Of a DNA stretch of 52,415 nucleotides, positions 9,501 to 18,091 are shown one piece after another (within the stretch, counting starts at the first letter, position 1; each line of letters begins with the position of its first letter). A program made the position numbers and the translations under genes. The notes below the pieces were generated by a model. It was not told where the DNA came from. It ran no database searches and was given only the letters and a program-made list of their open reading frames with translations. Source of the stretch: Gammaproteobacteria bacterium (GTDB lineage: Bacteria; Pseudomonadota; Gammaproteobacteria; Ga0077536); the NCBI GenBank assembly GCA_019747795.1, contig JAIEQK010000038.1, positions 1-52,415 on the forward strand, written 5' to 3'.

Positions 9501-12500
9501 GCCACGCCCTGGCGATCGATGGTCAGCAGATTGGCGCCCGCGCCCGTGAGATCGATGCGCTCGAAACCGGTATGGCGCTGGGCGCCGCTGGCGCGGAGAT
9601 CGAGCGCGAGAGCCGTGCCCGCCAGGCGCAGGGTATCAATGCCAAGGTCACCGTGCGCGCGACGGTCCAGGCCATCGACCACCAGCACGTCGTCACCGGC
9701 GCCGCCGATGAGGACGTCCACGCCGCCACCGCCGGTGAGATGGTCGTCGCCCTGGGCACCGATCAGGACCTCGTCGTCCGGGCCGCCGAGCAGTACGTCG
9801 TCGCCGCTGTCGCCCCGCAGGGGAGATGCCAGCGTGAAATCGCGTCCGAACACCACGTAGCCCTGTGCGCCGATCCCCTGGCTGCCGATCAGGACATCAT
9901 CGAAACCATCGCCGTCCAGGTCTCCCGCGTTCGCGACCCAAGTACCGCTACTGAACGATTGGCTCGGCGTTCCGGACAGGGCAAGACCATCGGTACCGTC
10001 GAGCGCGGTCACGTCCAAGGTTGCGGCAAAGCCGTCGCCCCTGCCGAAGATCAGGAAGCTGCCGCCGAACCAGGCGTAGCCGGGGGATGCGCTCCCCACC
10101 AAGAGGTCGTCGAAGCCGTCACCATTGACGTCGCCCGCGGCGCTCACCACGCCGCCGAACCTGTCGGGTTTGGTGATGCGCAGACCGTTACTGCCATCGA
10201 GCGTGGCGAGATCGAACGTCGCGCCGAAAGCGCCTTCGCGGCCGAACACCACGAATACCTCGCCGTTGCCGCTGAGATCATCGCGCGCGACGACAAAGAA
10301 ATCGGCCAGGCCATCGCCATTCATGTCGCCGGCATCGCCAAGCGAGAGGCCGAGCGCAAAATTATCGGCCGGACTGACTAGCCGAAAACCATTGCCGCCA
10401 TCCAGGTCGTCCGGACGCAGTTCGGGTGCGAAGTCGCCGGCATGCCCGAAGATCACCGCCACTTCCCCTGGATCGTCATCGGCGCCGAAGACCGGCGCGG
10501 GCGCGCCGAGCAGCAAATCGTCAAAGCCGTCGCCGTTCACATCACCCGCCGGGCTCACTGCGGTTCCCAGCCCGTCGAAGCGGTCGCGCCCGTCGACACG
10601 AAAGCCGTTGCGGCCGTCCAGCGCTTCGAGGCTGAGCGAGGTCGGCAACGCATCGGGACGCCCGAACACCACGTAGCTCGCGCCCGCAGCGTAAGCCCCG
10701 TCGACGGTCTGGTTGCGAGCGCCGATGACGAGATCCGCGTAGCCATCGCCGTTCAGGTCACCGGCATCGGCGACCGTGGTGCCCACGCCATCGCGCGCGC
10801 GAATGCCGTCGAGACGGAAACCGGACGCACTGTCGAGATTCTCCAGGTCGAGCGACAGGCCGCGCGCATCGGCGCGACCGTAGATCACGAACGCGGCGCC
10901 GCCCGATTCGACGGCACCGCTCGCGGCGTAGGGCGCGCCAACGACGATGTCGGCGAGGCCATCGCCGTTGAAGTCGCCGATGCGGTCGACAGACGGCAAC
11001 GCATAGGGGGCGGAGATGGTCAGCACACGCGGCGCATCGGTGCCGGACGGCTCGAACAGGGCGTCCCCGCGTTGGTCCTGGCCGAACATCACGTACAGCC
11101 GCGGCGTAGTGGGGCCGTAGTTATTGCCGACGCGGCCAAGCACGAGGTCGTCGAAGCCGTCGCCATCGAAGTCCCCGACGCTCGCGCCCGCCATGGTCAC
11201 CACGTGCGGTGCCTGAACGTCGACGGTGAAGCCATTGGCGCCATCGAGATGGCCGAGGGACAGGCGGCGCAGCACGAGGTCGACGTCGACGGACGCCTCG
11301 ATCTCGAGCGTGACGTTTTCCGCGCCGTAGCGGTGGAAGGTTGTTCCGCCGACAGTGATGTCGCTGAGAGTCGCCCAGCCGCCCGGCCCGCGCACGACGT
11401 CCGTCGCATCGCCGTTGATGCGCAGCGTGCCACCCGCGCCGACCACCGCACGTACTGAAGCGGGATCGAGCTCCAGCACGGCTGCGACGCCGTCCTCGAG
11501 GGTGATGGCCTCGATGGACTGCAGACTGCCCGCGGTCAGCGCACGCAGATCCAGCGACACACCTTGGCGCAACGCGACGGTGTCGTAGCCCGTGCCCCCA
11601 TCCAACAGCAGATCATCGGGTTCGAACACCAGGCGATCATCGCCCATGCCGCCGCGCATGCTGTCCTGACCCGCGCCACCGTCCAGGAGGTCATCACCGG
11701 TGCTGCCGTCCAGGACATTGGCGAGCCCATTGCCTGTGCCGCTGAGCCCGGCCTGGCTGACCAACACCAGCCGCTCCACTTCGTCGGGCAGCATGTAGTC
11801 GACGCCGGCGCGCACGGTATCGATGCCGCCACCCGGCAGCTCGTCGATGACGTCGCCGCTCTGCTCGATCACGTAGAGGTCATCGCCACCGCCGCCGCGC
11901 AGGACATTGAGTCCGCCCGCGCCGCGCAACTCGTCGGCGCCCGCGCCGCCGTCAAGCACATCGTCACCCGGGCCGCCCTCCAGCAGGAGGCCACGCACGG
12001 CCACACCGCCGCGATCGATGGCGGTCTGCACCCTGAGTTCGAATCCGTCCTGCACGTAGCGCGCGTAATCGATGCCGTCCACGCTGCGCAGTCCGGCGTC
12101 CAGCCAGGCGCCGCTCGCGAGCACCGCGTCACCGGCGTCGCCGACGACGCGCAGCGGCATGCCACTGTCGGTGAGCGCGCCCACGCGGATCCCGTCCAGC
12201 GTCAGCACGTGACCGCCGGGGCCGAGATCGATGACTTCGATGCCGGTGACGCGCGGGCCGGTACTGGCGGTGAGATCGAGCGCGCCGACGCGCGCGTCGA
12301 GACGGAGAGTATCGACGCCGCGATCCCCCTCGATGCGTCGGTCCGCGGCATCGTAGAGCAGCACGTCGTCGCCGGCGCCGCCCTTCAGCACGTCGCTGCC
12401 GGCGCCACCGTCGACCACGTCGCCGCCGCCGCCGGCGACGAGGCGATCGTCACCCGCGGTACCGAGCAGCGTCTCCCCCGCCGCGCCGCTGGTCAGCGCG

Positions 12501-15500
12501 CCGCCGGCGAAGTCGCGGCCGAAGACCACGTGGGCGCGCGGCACGTCGGCACCGACCGACCAGAAGGCGGGCTCGCCGATCATGAAATCGTCGAAGCCGT
12601 CACCGTCGAAATCGCCCACGGCGCTGACGGCGTAACCCGCGGTGGTCAGCACGCCGCCATCGAAACGCAGCGCGGCGCCTTCCGGTAGTTCGCCCAGATT
12701 GACCGTGGCGCCGAAACCGCCCGCCGCGCCGAACAGGAGGTAGACGCGGCCGCCGCCCGGGTGAACTATGTGGCTGTCGCTGATGAGCAGGTCGTCGAAG
12801 CCATCGCCGTTGACGTCGCCGACGCCCGCGACCGCGCCACCAATGCGGCTGTAATAGCTTGCGCCGACGATGCGCAAGCCGTCACTGCCATCGAGCGTCG
12901 CCAGGTCGAGCACCGCGTCGAAGCCGTCGCGTCGGCCGAACACCACGTAGACCGCGCCCACGCCCGGCGTGTCGGGGGTGTTGACGCCGGACGCGCCGAT
13001 CAGCAGGTCGTCGATGCCGTCACCATTGAAGTCGCCGGCGCTGTCGATACTCCATCCGCTGGTGTCGCTGACGTTGACACCGTTGAAGCGCACGCCATCG
13101 CTGCCATTCAGCGCATCGAGCGCAAGCGGCGCATCGAATCCCGCCGCGCGGCCAAAGATGAGGAAGCTGCTCCCACGCGCGTAGCTGTAGCCGTAACCGA
13201 CGGTGTTGTTGGGCAGGCCGAGGGCGAGATCGGTAATGCCATCGCCATTGAGGTCGCCCGCGCCGCGCACGCGCCACGCCTGGCCGAGCGCGACGCCCGC
13301 GGGCGGCTCGATCTGCAAGCGCCTGCCTGCATCGAGCAGACCGAGCTGCTGGCTGGCAGGGTAAGGGTCGCCCTGACCGAACATCACGGAAATGGCGCCG
13401 CCGGCGACGTCCTCGTCGTTCACTACGGCCCCGCGCAGCGCGAGGTCGGCGTAGCCATCTGCGTCGAAATCACCGATGCCCGTGGCGATGTCCGATAGGT
13501 GGGCCCGAAAATACTGGACCGGCTGCGCGCCCTGGTAGCGCGTGCCCATCGCGCCGTCGGCCGCCGCGAAATCGACACTGGCGGCAAAGGTCTCACCCTT
13601 GCCGAACACCACGTAGGCGCTGGTCGCATCGCTGTCGTCCGCGTCGGCGCGCCACACGGTAAGCACAACATCGTCGTAGCCGTCGCCATTGACGTCGCCC
13701 GCCCCGCCGACGCGCAGGCTCGCCGCGGCGTCGAGCGTCAGGCGGCTCTGCAGACGAAAGCCGTTCGTGCCGTCCAGCGTCGTGGGATCCAGCATCGCGG
13801 GCACGCCGCCGTCGCGGCCAAAGATTACGTAGGCCGTGGCGTCGGCCGGCGAGGGATTCGGCGACATGAAGAAGCTCGCCGGTTCGCCGACGATGAAGTC
13901 CTCGAAGCCATCGCCATTGACGTCGCCGGCGGCGGCCAGGGTGATGCCCAGCAAGCCGGAACGCACGTCTTGCAGGTGGAAGCCCTGGCTGGCCGACAAC
14001 GCGGCCAGCTCGATGGACGTGACGGAGAGGTCGACATTCACCTGCGGCGCCACCAGCAGCGTTGCCGCACCCCGGCTGTAGCGCGCGTACTCGACACCGT
14101 TCACGATCACACTGACGCGTTGCGCCCAACCTCCGGCAACGCTTAGCAGGTCGCCCGCATCGCCCGTGATCCTGAGCGTGCCGCGCGCATCGGTCATGGC
14201 CACGATATGGGCCGCGTCGAGCAGGACGTGATCGAGACCGCCGTTGCCGAGTGCCAGCAACTCGATGTTCGCAACCGCGCCCAGTGACTGCGTGGTGAAG
14301 TCCACGACGCTCGGCGTGACGACTACGAGCGTGTCCTCGCCGAGCCCGCCATCCACCAGGCTGTCGGCGACATCGAACACCAGGCGGTCGTCGCCGACGC
14401 CAGCGCTCAAGTGATCGCTGCCCGCGCCGCCGTCGAGGTGGTTGTTGCCCGCGTTGCCGAACAGCTGCTCGTTCGCGCCGGCGCCAGTGCCGTCGAGGGC
14501 GTCGTTGCCCGCGAGGCGCAGGATCTCGACGCCCTCGGGCAGGGTGAAGGACAGCCAGGCGCGCAACGTGTCCTGGCCCGAGCCGTTGGCTTCGCTGACG
14601 CTGTCCTGCGCATCGTCGACCAGGTAGAAGTCGTCGCCGGCGCCGCCTTCGAGCGCGCGGGACGGTCCGCGCGCGTCGAGCCACTGGCCCACGACGCCGA
14701 CGCCGCCGCGATCGACGGACAAGGCGACGCGCAGTTCGGCCTCGCCCTGGATGTAGCGCTGGTAGGTCGTGCCTTGTTCAAGGATCGCGCCGGCGTCCAG
14801 CCAGCCGCCGCCCGCGATCACCGCGTCGCCGGTATCGCCGTCGATGCGCAGAAGATTTGTGGAGGTGGAGAGATTGAGCAGGGCGAGCGGGTTCAGCGTC
14901 ACCTGGTGATTGCCGCTGCCCCGTAAGTCGATGCGTTCGAAACCCTCCAGCCGACGCGCGATGTCGCCGGTGAGATCGAGCAGCGTATCCGCGCCGTCGA
15001 TGCGCAGCGTATCCGTGCCCGCGTCGCCCGACAGGCGCCGCGCGTCGGCGGCATAGACCAGCACGTCGTCGCCAGCGCCGCCGGTGAGCGCGTCGCCGCC
15101 GCCGCGTCCATCGAGCAGGTCGTCGCCCGCGCCGCCAATCAGTACGTCGGCGGCGGTGGTGCCCACAAATGCGTCGGCGCCGACACCGCCGACCCGCGTC
15201 GCGGTTGCGTTGAAGTCGCGGCCGTAAAGTACGCCGGCGATGGCGGAGGTCGCCGGAGGGAGGGCTTCGTAGACGAGGTCATCGAAACCGTCACCGTTCA
15301 GGTCGCCCGCGCCGCGCAGGTCGACAGGAGAGTCAGAAAAGCCCGGCTGCTCGCTGACCAGCGCCAAGCCGCGCGTGCCGTCCAGCGCGTCGAGCACGAG
15401 GGTGGCATCGAACTCGGCGCCACCGAACAGTAGGTAGCGCTCGTCCCTTTCGCCGAAGTGTCCGGAACTGATGGCGAGGTCGTCGAACCCGTCGCCATTG

Positions 15501-17626
15501 ACGTCACCGACGCGGGCAACGCTCATGCCGACGCGCGCCCCGGGCGTGGCGCCCTGGATGCGAAAGCCGTTGCCGCCGTCCAGGCTCGCCAGGTCGAAGG
15601 TGGCCTGGGTTGCCCCGCCGTGTCCAAACACCACGAAGGCGCCGCCACCGAAAATCGCGCCGGCGGTCGAGAGGTACGGAGCGCCGATCACCAGGTCATC
15701 GAAGCCATCGCCGTTGATATCGCCGGCGCTGTCGACGTTGAGGCTGTAGACGAAGCCGAGCGAGTCCTCGTCCGCGACGAGCGCGAAGCCGTCGCTGCCA
15801 TCCAGGCTGTCCAGGGAGACCGTCGGCCCAAAGCCCTCGGCGTGGCCGAACACCAAGAAAATGACAGGCTCTGGCGTCGGCCCGAGGTTGGATTGTGGGG
15901 CGTAGACCATCGCGTCGGCGTAGCCGTCGCCATTGAAATCGCCGGCGCTGCTGACCTGCGCCACGTGGAAGCCGACGTTCTCGGGCAGTTCCAGGCGAAA
16001 GCCGTTATGGCCGTCCAGTTCGTCGCTGCGCGTGACGGCGGGCAGCCCATCGGTATTGCCGAGCAGCACCATGCCGAGCGTGGCGCCGGTACGCGGGTTG
16101 ATGGGGTCACCGATGATGGTGAACGGGCCGAGCAGGGCGTCAGCCAGGCCGTCGCCGTTGACGTCGCCCGCGCTATCGGCGCTATACCCGCGGAGCGCCC
16201 TTTCGCTATCGCCTTCCACCCGCACCGCCGACGTGGCAGACAGGGCCTCCAAGTCGATACTTGCGGGGAACGGACCACCGTGGCCATACACGAGCCACGC
16301 GCGCCCGGCCGTCAACCTCGCACCGCCGCCGGTGCCCTGGGTTTCGCTCAAGAGCAGGTCAGCGAAACCATCGCCGTTCACATCGCCCGCGGCGCTGACG
16401 CTGAGGCCGACATTACTCCTGGAGGGAGCGACGAAGCGCGCGCCGGCAGCGCCATCCAGGCTCTCGAGCGCGACTGACACTGGTGAGTCTGCGGCGCCGC
16501 CGAACACCAGGTAGGCCATGTCGGGCTGCTGCGCGCCCACGCCTGTCAGCCGCACCGACACCAGCAGGTCGTCGTAGCCGTCGCCGTTGACGTCTCCGGC
16601 GCCGGACACCTGGGTCACGGGAGCGCTTGCGCCTGTATCGAGGGTCAGGTGAAAGCCGCGCGCGGCACCGAGGTCGTGGAGCGCCCTGAACGCGCCCACC
16701 GTGAAGTCGCTGCCGCGCTCGACCCGCAGTTCAGCGCCGCCCTCGGCCAGGAAGCGGTGATAGGTGACGCCGCCCGCCACGAGGTCACCCTGCAACTGCC
16801 ATTCGCCGGACACGCGCAGGACGTCGGTCGCATCGGCGCGCACGGTGAGCGCTTCGCCGCCGGTCAGGCGGAACAGGTCGGAAGCGTCGAAGGACAGGCG
16901 CTGCACGCCACCACCGCGCAGGTCGAGGGTGTCGATGTCGCGCAGCACGCTCAGCGAGGCGGCGGTGAGTACCAGGCCGGCGCGGTTGGCGAGCAACGTA
17001 TCGCTGCCTGTGCCGCCATCGATCAGCAGGTCGGCGGGGTCGTAGACCAGCACGTCGTTGCCGGCCCCGCCCAGCAGGCGGTCGGCGCCTGCGCCGCCGT
17101 CCAGGTGATCGTGGCCGGCCCCGGCGTCGAGCCGGTCGTCGCCTGCACCGCCGAGCAGCCGGTTGGCGGCGGTGTTGCCGAGGAGGTGGTTGTCGCGTCC
17201 GTTGCCGGTGCCGTTCAGCGCCGCGCCGCCGAGCAGGACCAGGCGCTCCTGGTGCGGGCCGAGGGTGTAGCTGAAGCTGACCCGGACCTCGTCGATACCG
17301 GGATCGAGTCGGCCGACGGCGATCTCGCGGGGGTCGTCCGGCAGGTAGCGGTCGTCGCCGGTCCCGCCCCGCAGGTCGTCGCGACCGTCACCGCCGTCCA
17401 ACTGATCGTCGCCGGCACCGCCGTCCAGCAGGTCCGCGCCGGTGCCACCGGCCAAGCGGTCATCACCCGCTCCGCCTACCAGGCTGTCGTTGCCGGCATC
17501 CCCGCGGAGCAGGTCATCGCCCTCGCCACCGGTCAGGCTGTCGTTGCCTTCGAAGCCCTGGAGAGTGTCGTCGAGCCGGGTGCCCACCAGCCGGTCGTTG
17601 CGACGCGTTCCGACGATTGCGGCCAT
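6587..17626 (-). CDS. RTX / FG-GAP giant protein with four seven-blade beta-propellers (RTX2)
   Basis: 3679 aa; ATG preceded by AGAGGG. No signal peptide; RTX repeats start at about residue 10. Four FG-GAP blocks lie at about 336-805, 1222-1706, 2128-2598 and 3025-3497, each with exactly seven DxNGDGxxD-type loops (28 in total). Linkers of about 420 residues separate them, and a 180-residue C-terminal tail ends LDLTRQVS, nearly identical to RTX1. Each inter-propeller linker has RTX nonapeptides plus two copies of a beta module of about 50 residues (L-x-V-x-GDAGD, W, GxxYxRY, ELxV); the C-terminal tail is itself a copy of that module. First and second units closely match RTX1, while units three and four are extra. 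Expected to be a type I-secreted, Ca2+-stabilised surface or extracellular protein; the exporter is not in the window. Long clean reading frame, no frameshift seen. Confidence 0.9.
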   Translation of the reverse strand: MAAIVGTRRNDRLVGTRLDDTLQGFEGNDSLTGGEGDDLLRGDAGNDSLVGGAGDDRLAGGTGADLLDGGAGDDQLDGGDGRDDLRGGTGDDRYLPDDPREIAVGRLDPGIDEVRVSFSYTLGPHQERLVLLGGAALNGTGNGRDNHLLGNTAANRLLGGAGDDRLDAGAGHDHLDGGAGADRLLGGAGNDVLVYDPADLLIDGGTGSDTLLANRAGLVLTAASLSVLRDIDTLDLRGGGVQRLSFDASDLFRLTGGEALTVRADATDVLRVSGEWQLQGDLVAGGVTYHRFLAEGGAELRVERGSDFTVGAFRALHDLGAARGFHLTLDTGASAPVTQVSGAGDVNGDGYDDLLVSVRLTGVGAQQPDMAYLVFGGAADSPVSVALESLDGAAGARFVAPSRSNVGLSVSAAGDVNGDGFADLLLSETQGTGGGARLTAGRAWLVYGHGGPFPASIDLEALSATSAVRVEGDSERALRGYSADSAGDVNGDGLADALLGPFTIIGDPINPRTGATLGMVLLGNTDGLPAVTRSDELDGHNGFRLELPENVGFHVAQVSSAGDFNGDGYADAMVYAPQSNLGPTPEPVIFLVFGHAEGFGPTVSLDSLDGSDGFALVADEDSLGFVYSLNVDSAGDINGDGFDDLVIGAPYLSTAGAIFGGGAFVVFGHGGATQATFDLASLDGGNGFRIQGATPGARVGMSVARVGDVNGDGFDDLAISSGHFGERDERYLLFGGAEFDATLVLDALDGTRGLALVSEQPGFSDSPVDLRGAGDLNGDGFDDLVYEALPPATSAIAGVLYGRDFNATATRVGGVGADAFVGTTAADVLIGGAGDDLLDGRGGGDALTGGAGDDVLVYAADARRLSGDAGTDTLRIDGADTLLDLTGDIARRLEGFERIDLRGSGNHQVTLNPLALLNLSTSTNLLRIDGDTGDAVIAGGGWLDAGAILEQGTTYQRYIQGEAELRVALSVDRGGVGVVGQWLDARGPSRALEGGAGDDFYLVDDAQDSVSEANGSGQDTLRAWLSFTLPEGVEILRLAGNDALDGTGAGANEQLFGNAGNNHLDGGAGSDHLSAGVGDDRLVFDVADSLVDGGLGEDTLVVVTPSVVDFTTQSLGAVANIELLALGNGGLDHVLLDAAHIVAMTDARGTLRITGDAGDLLSVAGGWAQRVSVIVNGVEYARYSRGAATLLVAPQVNVDLSVTSIELAALSASQGFHLQDVRSGLLGITLAAAGDVNGDGFEDFIVGEPASFFMSPNPSPADATAYVIFGRDGGVPAMLDPTTLDGTNGFRLQSRLTLDAAASLRVGGAGDVNGDGYDDVVLTVWRADADDSDATSAYVVFGKGETFAASVDFAAADGAMGTRYQGAQPVQYFRAHLSDIATGIGDFDADGYADLALRGAVVNDEDVAGGAISVMFGQGDPYPASQQLGLLDAGRRLQIEPPAGVALGQAWRVRGAGDLNGDGITDLALGLPNNTVGYGYSYARGSSFLIFGRAAGFDAPLALDALNGSDGVRFNGVNVSDTSGWSIDSAGDFNGDGIDDLLIGASGVNTPDTPGVGAVYVVFGRRDGFDAVLDLATLDGSDGLRIVGASYYSRIGGAVAGVGDVNGDGFDDLLISDSHIVHPGGGRVYLLFGAAGGFGATVNLGELPEGAALRFDGGVLTTAGYAVSAVGDFDGDGFDDFMIGEPAFWSVGADVPRAHVVFGRDFAGGALTSGAAGETLLGTAGDDRLVAGGGGDVVDGGAGSDVLKGGAGDDVLLYDAADRRIEGDRGVDTLRLDARVGALDLTASTGPRVTGIEVIDLGPGGHVLTLDGIRVGALTDSGMPLRVVGDAGDAVLASGAWLDAGLRSVDGIDYARYVQDGFELRVQTAIDRGGVAVRGLLLEGGPGDDVLDGGAGADELRGAGGLNVLRGGGGDDLYVIEQSGDVIDELPGGGIDTVRAGVDYMLPDEVERLVLVSQAGLSGTGNGLANVLDGSTGDDLLDGGAGQDSMRGGMGDDRLVFEPDDLLLDGGTGYDTVALRQGVSLDLRALTAGSLQSIEAITLEDGVAAVLELDPASVRAVVGAGGTLRINGDATDVVRGPGGWATLSDITVGGTTFHRYGAENVTLEIEASVDVDLVLRRLSLGHLDGANGFTVDVQAPHVVTMAGASVGDFDGDGFDDLVLGRVGNNYGPTTPRLYVMFGQDQRGDALFEPSGTDAPRVLTISAPYALPSVDRIGDFNGDGLADIVVGAPYAASGAVESGGAAFVIYGRADARGLSLDLENLDSASGFRLDGIRARDGVGTTVADAGDLNGDGYADLVIGARNQTVDGAYAAGASYVVFGRPDALPTSLSLEALDGRNGFRVDGRDRFDGLGTAVSPAGDVNGDGFDDLLLGAPAPVFGADDDPGEVAVIFGHAGDFAPELRPDDLDGGNGFRLVSPADNFALGLSLGDAGDMNGDGLADFFVVARDDLSGNGEVFVVFGREGAFGATFDLATLDGSNGLRITKPDRFGGVVSAAGDVNGDGFDDLLVGSASPGYAWFGGSFLIFGRGDGFAATLDVTALDGTDGLALSGTPSQSFSSGTWVANAGDLDGDGFDDVLIGSQGIGAQGYVVFGRDFTLASPLRGDSGDDVLLGGPDDEVLIGAQGDDHLTGGGGVDVLIGGAGDDVLVVDGLDRRAHGDLGIDTLRLAGTALALDLRASGAQRHTGFERIDLTGAGANLLTIDRQGVAAQSERGPRLWISGDADDAVAAGDDWLEAGLLQADGREFARYVQGVTELLVETAIERGAIGVAGVMRTGGAASDTLLGGAGDDLLEGGGGADQMEGGAGDDTYIVDDVGDTIIEVADGGQDLVLSRVDYALPAHLESLHLVGVLPVDGTGNEAANELRGNDAANRLDGGAGADTLLGGAGDDTLVLDLADTRIDGGSGVDTLAVLDASDFSLATLVQAQLAGVEALDLVNGAANDVSLDAASILALGTLGATLRLRADDADRITVAGDWTYAANLELDGARYRSFTRDGATLQVADGAELDILVSAVSVGVLDGVNGFAVEHRPGTHGFGNVLAAAGDVNGDGFDDFLLGAPEAGSPYAAGETYVVFGGASGAPARVDVTTLNGGNGFKLRGATLRLQTGEAVGPAGDVNGDGVDDLLIASPYASVGGLSRAGQVFVVFGSRAGFAAEVSLATLNGTNGFRLDGATAFEHSGSRVAAAGDVNGDGFGDILVGRPGAAPGGLEFAGGAYLVFGHAGAFPASLSIGALNGRNGLRLQGAEARDYSGQSVAGVGDINGDGFDDFAVNASPRYAGPSASSGFVLFGKAGGFPANLTLGQPGNAGFELVGLTRGPHITVAAAGDVNGDGLDDLLVSSLSSDRSTYVVFGRTGGFGASVDLSALDGVSGFRLTADLSTGLYSGTAVNGVGDFNGDGFDDLVIGSPSSVFYARGAAYVVFGHGGAFAATLDVTTLDGRDGLRVIGANALDGIGRSVSGAGDVNGDGFDDLLVGSSSAGTGSQVYGSGEAYVVYGHAPDATGVVQGGTGDDPLTGSVADERLLGGAGADLLNGAGGADVLLGGAGDDVLVFDAADLRLDGGNGRDTLRLDASGLVLDLTQAGGPRLDGIERIDLGGGGNTLVLDVRDVLALPDGNAAWLSASARQLLVTGEAGDTVQSLGQGWVRGADRVLDGESYASFTVAGSSAQLLVDLDLTRQVS
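7136..16621 (-). repeat. Four propeller units of about 900 residues repeated inside RTX2
   Basis: Propeller blocks map to about 15212-16621, 12509-13963, 9833-11245 and 7136-8554. The unit period is about 890-905 residues (about 2.7 kb). Within each block the blades recur roughly every 55-75 residues as [beta module]-FG(H/R/K)-[LDGxxGFR]-[GDxNGDGxxD]. Such coding repeats are substrates for unequal recombination, which would add or remove whole propellers. RTX1 carries two units with the same boundaries. Confidence 0.85.
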
Positions 17627-18091
17627 CCCGCCCTCTTTGCGTGTCCACCGGGCGCATCCACGCGCCGCTGACCCGCGCCGGACGTGGGGCAGGCCGCTCG
17701 CACACTGCGCCGCGAGTGTGCTCGGGTCAATGCCCGCCGACGGTCAAATATTGTGTCCAGGTGCCTGATGTGTGCGCTGGTCTGCCGTGCTTGAGCTGAT
17801 CGCCTGCTGGACGCGGGTTCAGGCGTTTCGACGCTCGTCGGCCGTGGAAGCAGACTTGGCTACCCCGATCGGGCAATAACTGAGCGGATGGCATCAAAAA
17901 GGTCACTCAGGAATGTTGATGTAGTTTTCGTCTGAATTGAAATGTAGTCACCCGAACGGGAATGCAATAAAGCGGTTTGGTGGGATCCACTCGCGGTAGT
18001 CTGCGTTCGGGTTTCCACACTTGTCATTTCCCTGCTATCCACCGATGGTGAGGCGCGACACCACTCAGCCATCGAGGCAAAGGAGACCACC
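17627..18091. promoter_or_regulatory. Intergenic region between divergent RTX2 and the small Cys-motif gene
   Basis: This 465-bp gap contains no convincing gene. Near RTX2 it holds the pair of GGTCAA motifs (plus strand, 17725-17730 and 17742-17747) shared with RTX1. From about 17870 to 17990 it is clearly more AT-rich than its surroundings, which is where divergent promoters would be expected. TTGATG and TTGAAA hexamers are present there, but no -10 partner is convincing. At 18079-18091 is an AAAGGAGA ribosome-binding site for the downstream gene. A 77-codon minus-strand frame crossing this region lacks support. Confidence 0.5.

Noticed and set aside
765-17626. RTX toxin or haemolysin
   Set aside because: No hydrophobic pore domain, no acylation region and no HlyC-like gene are present; RTX repeats alone do not imply a toxin.
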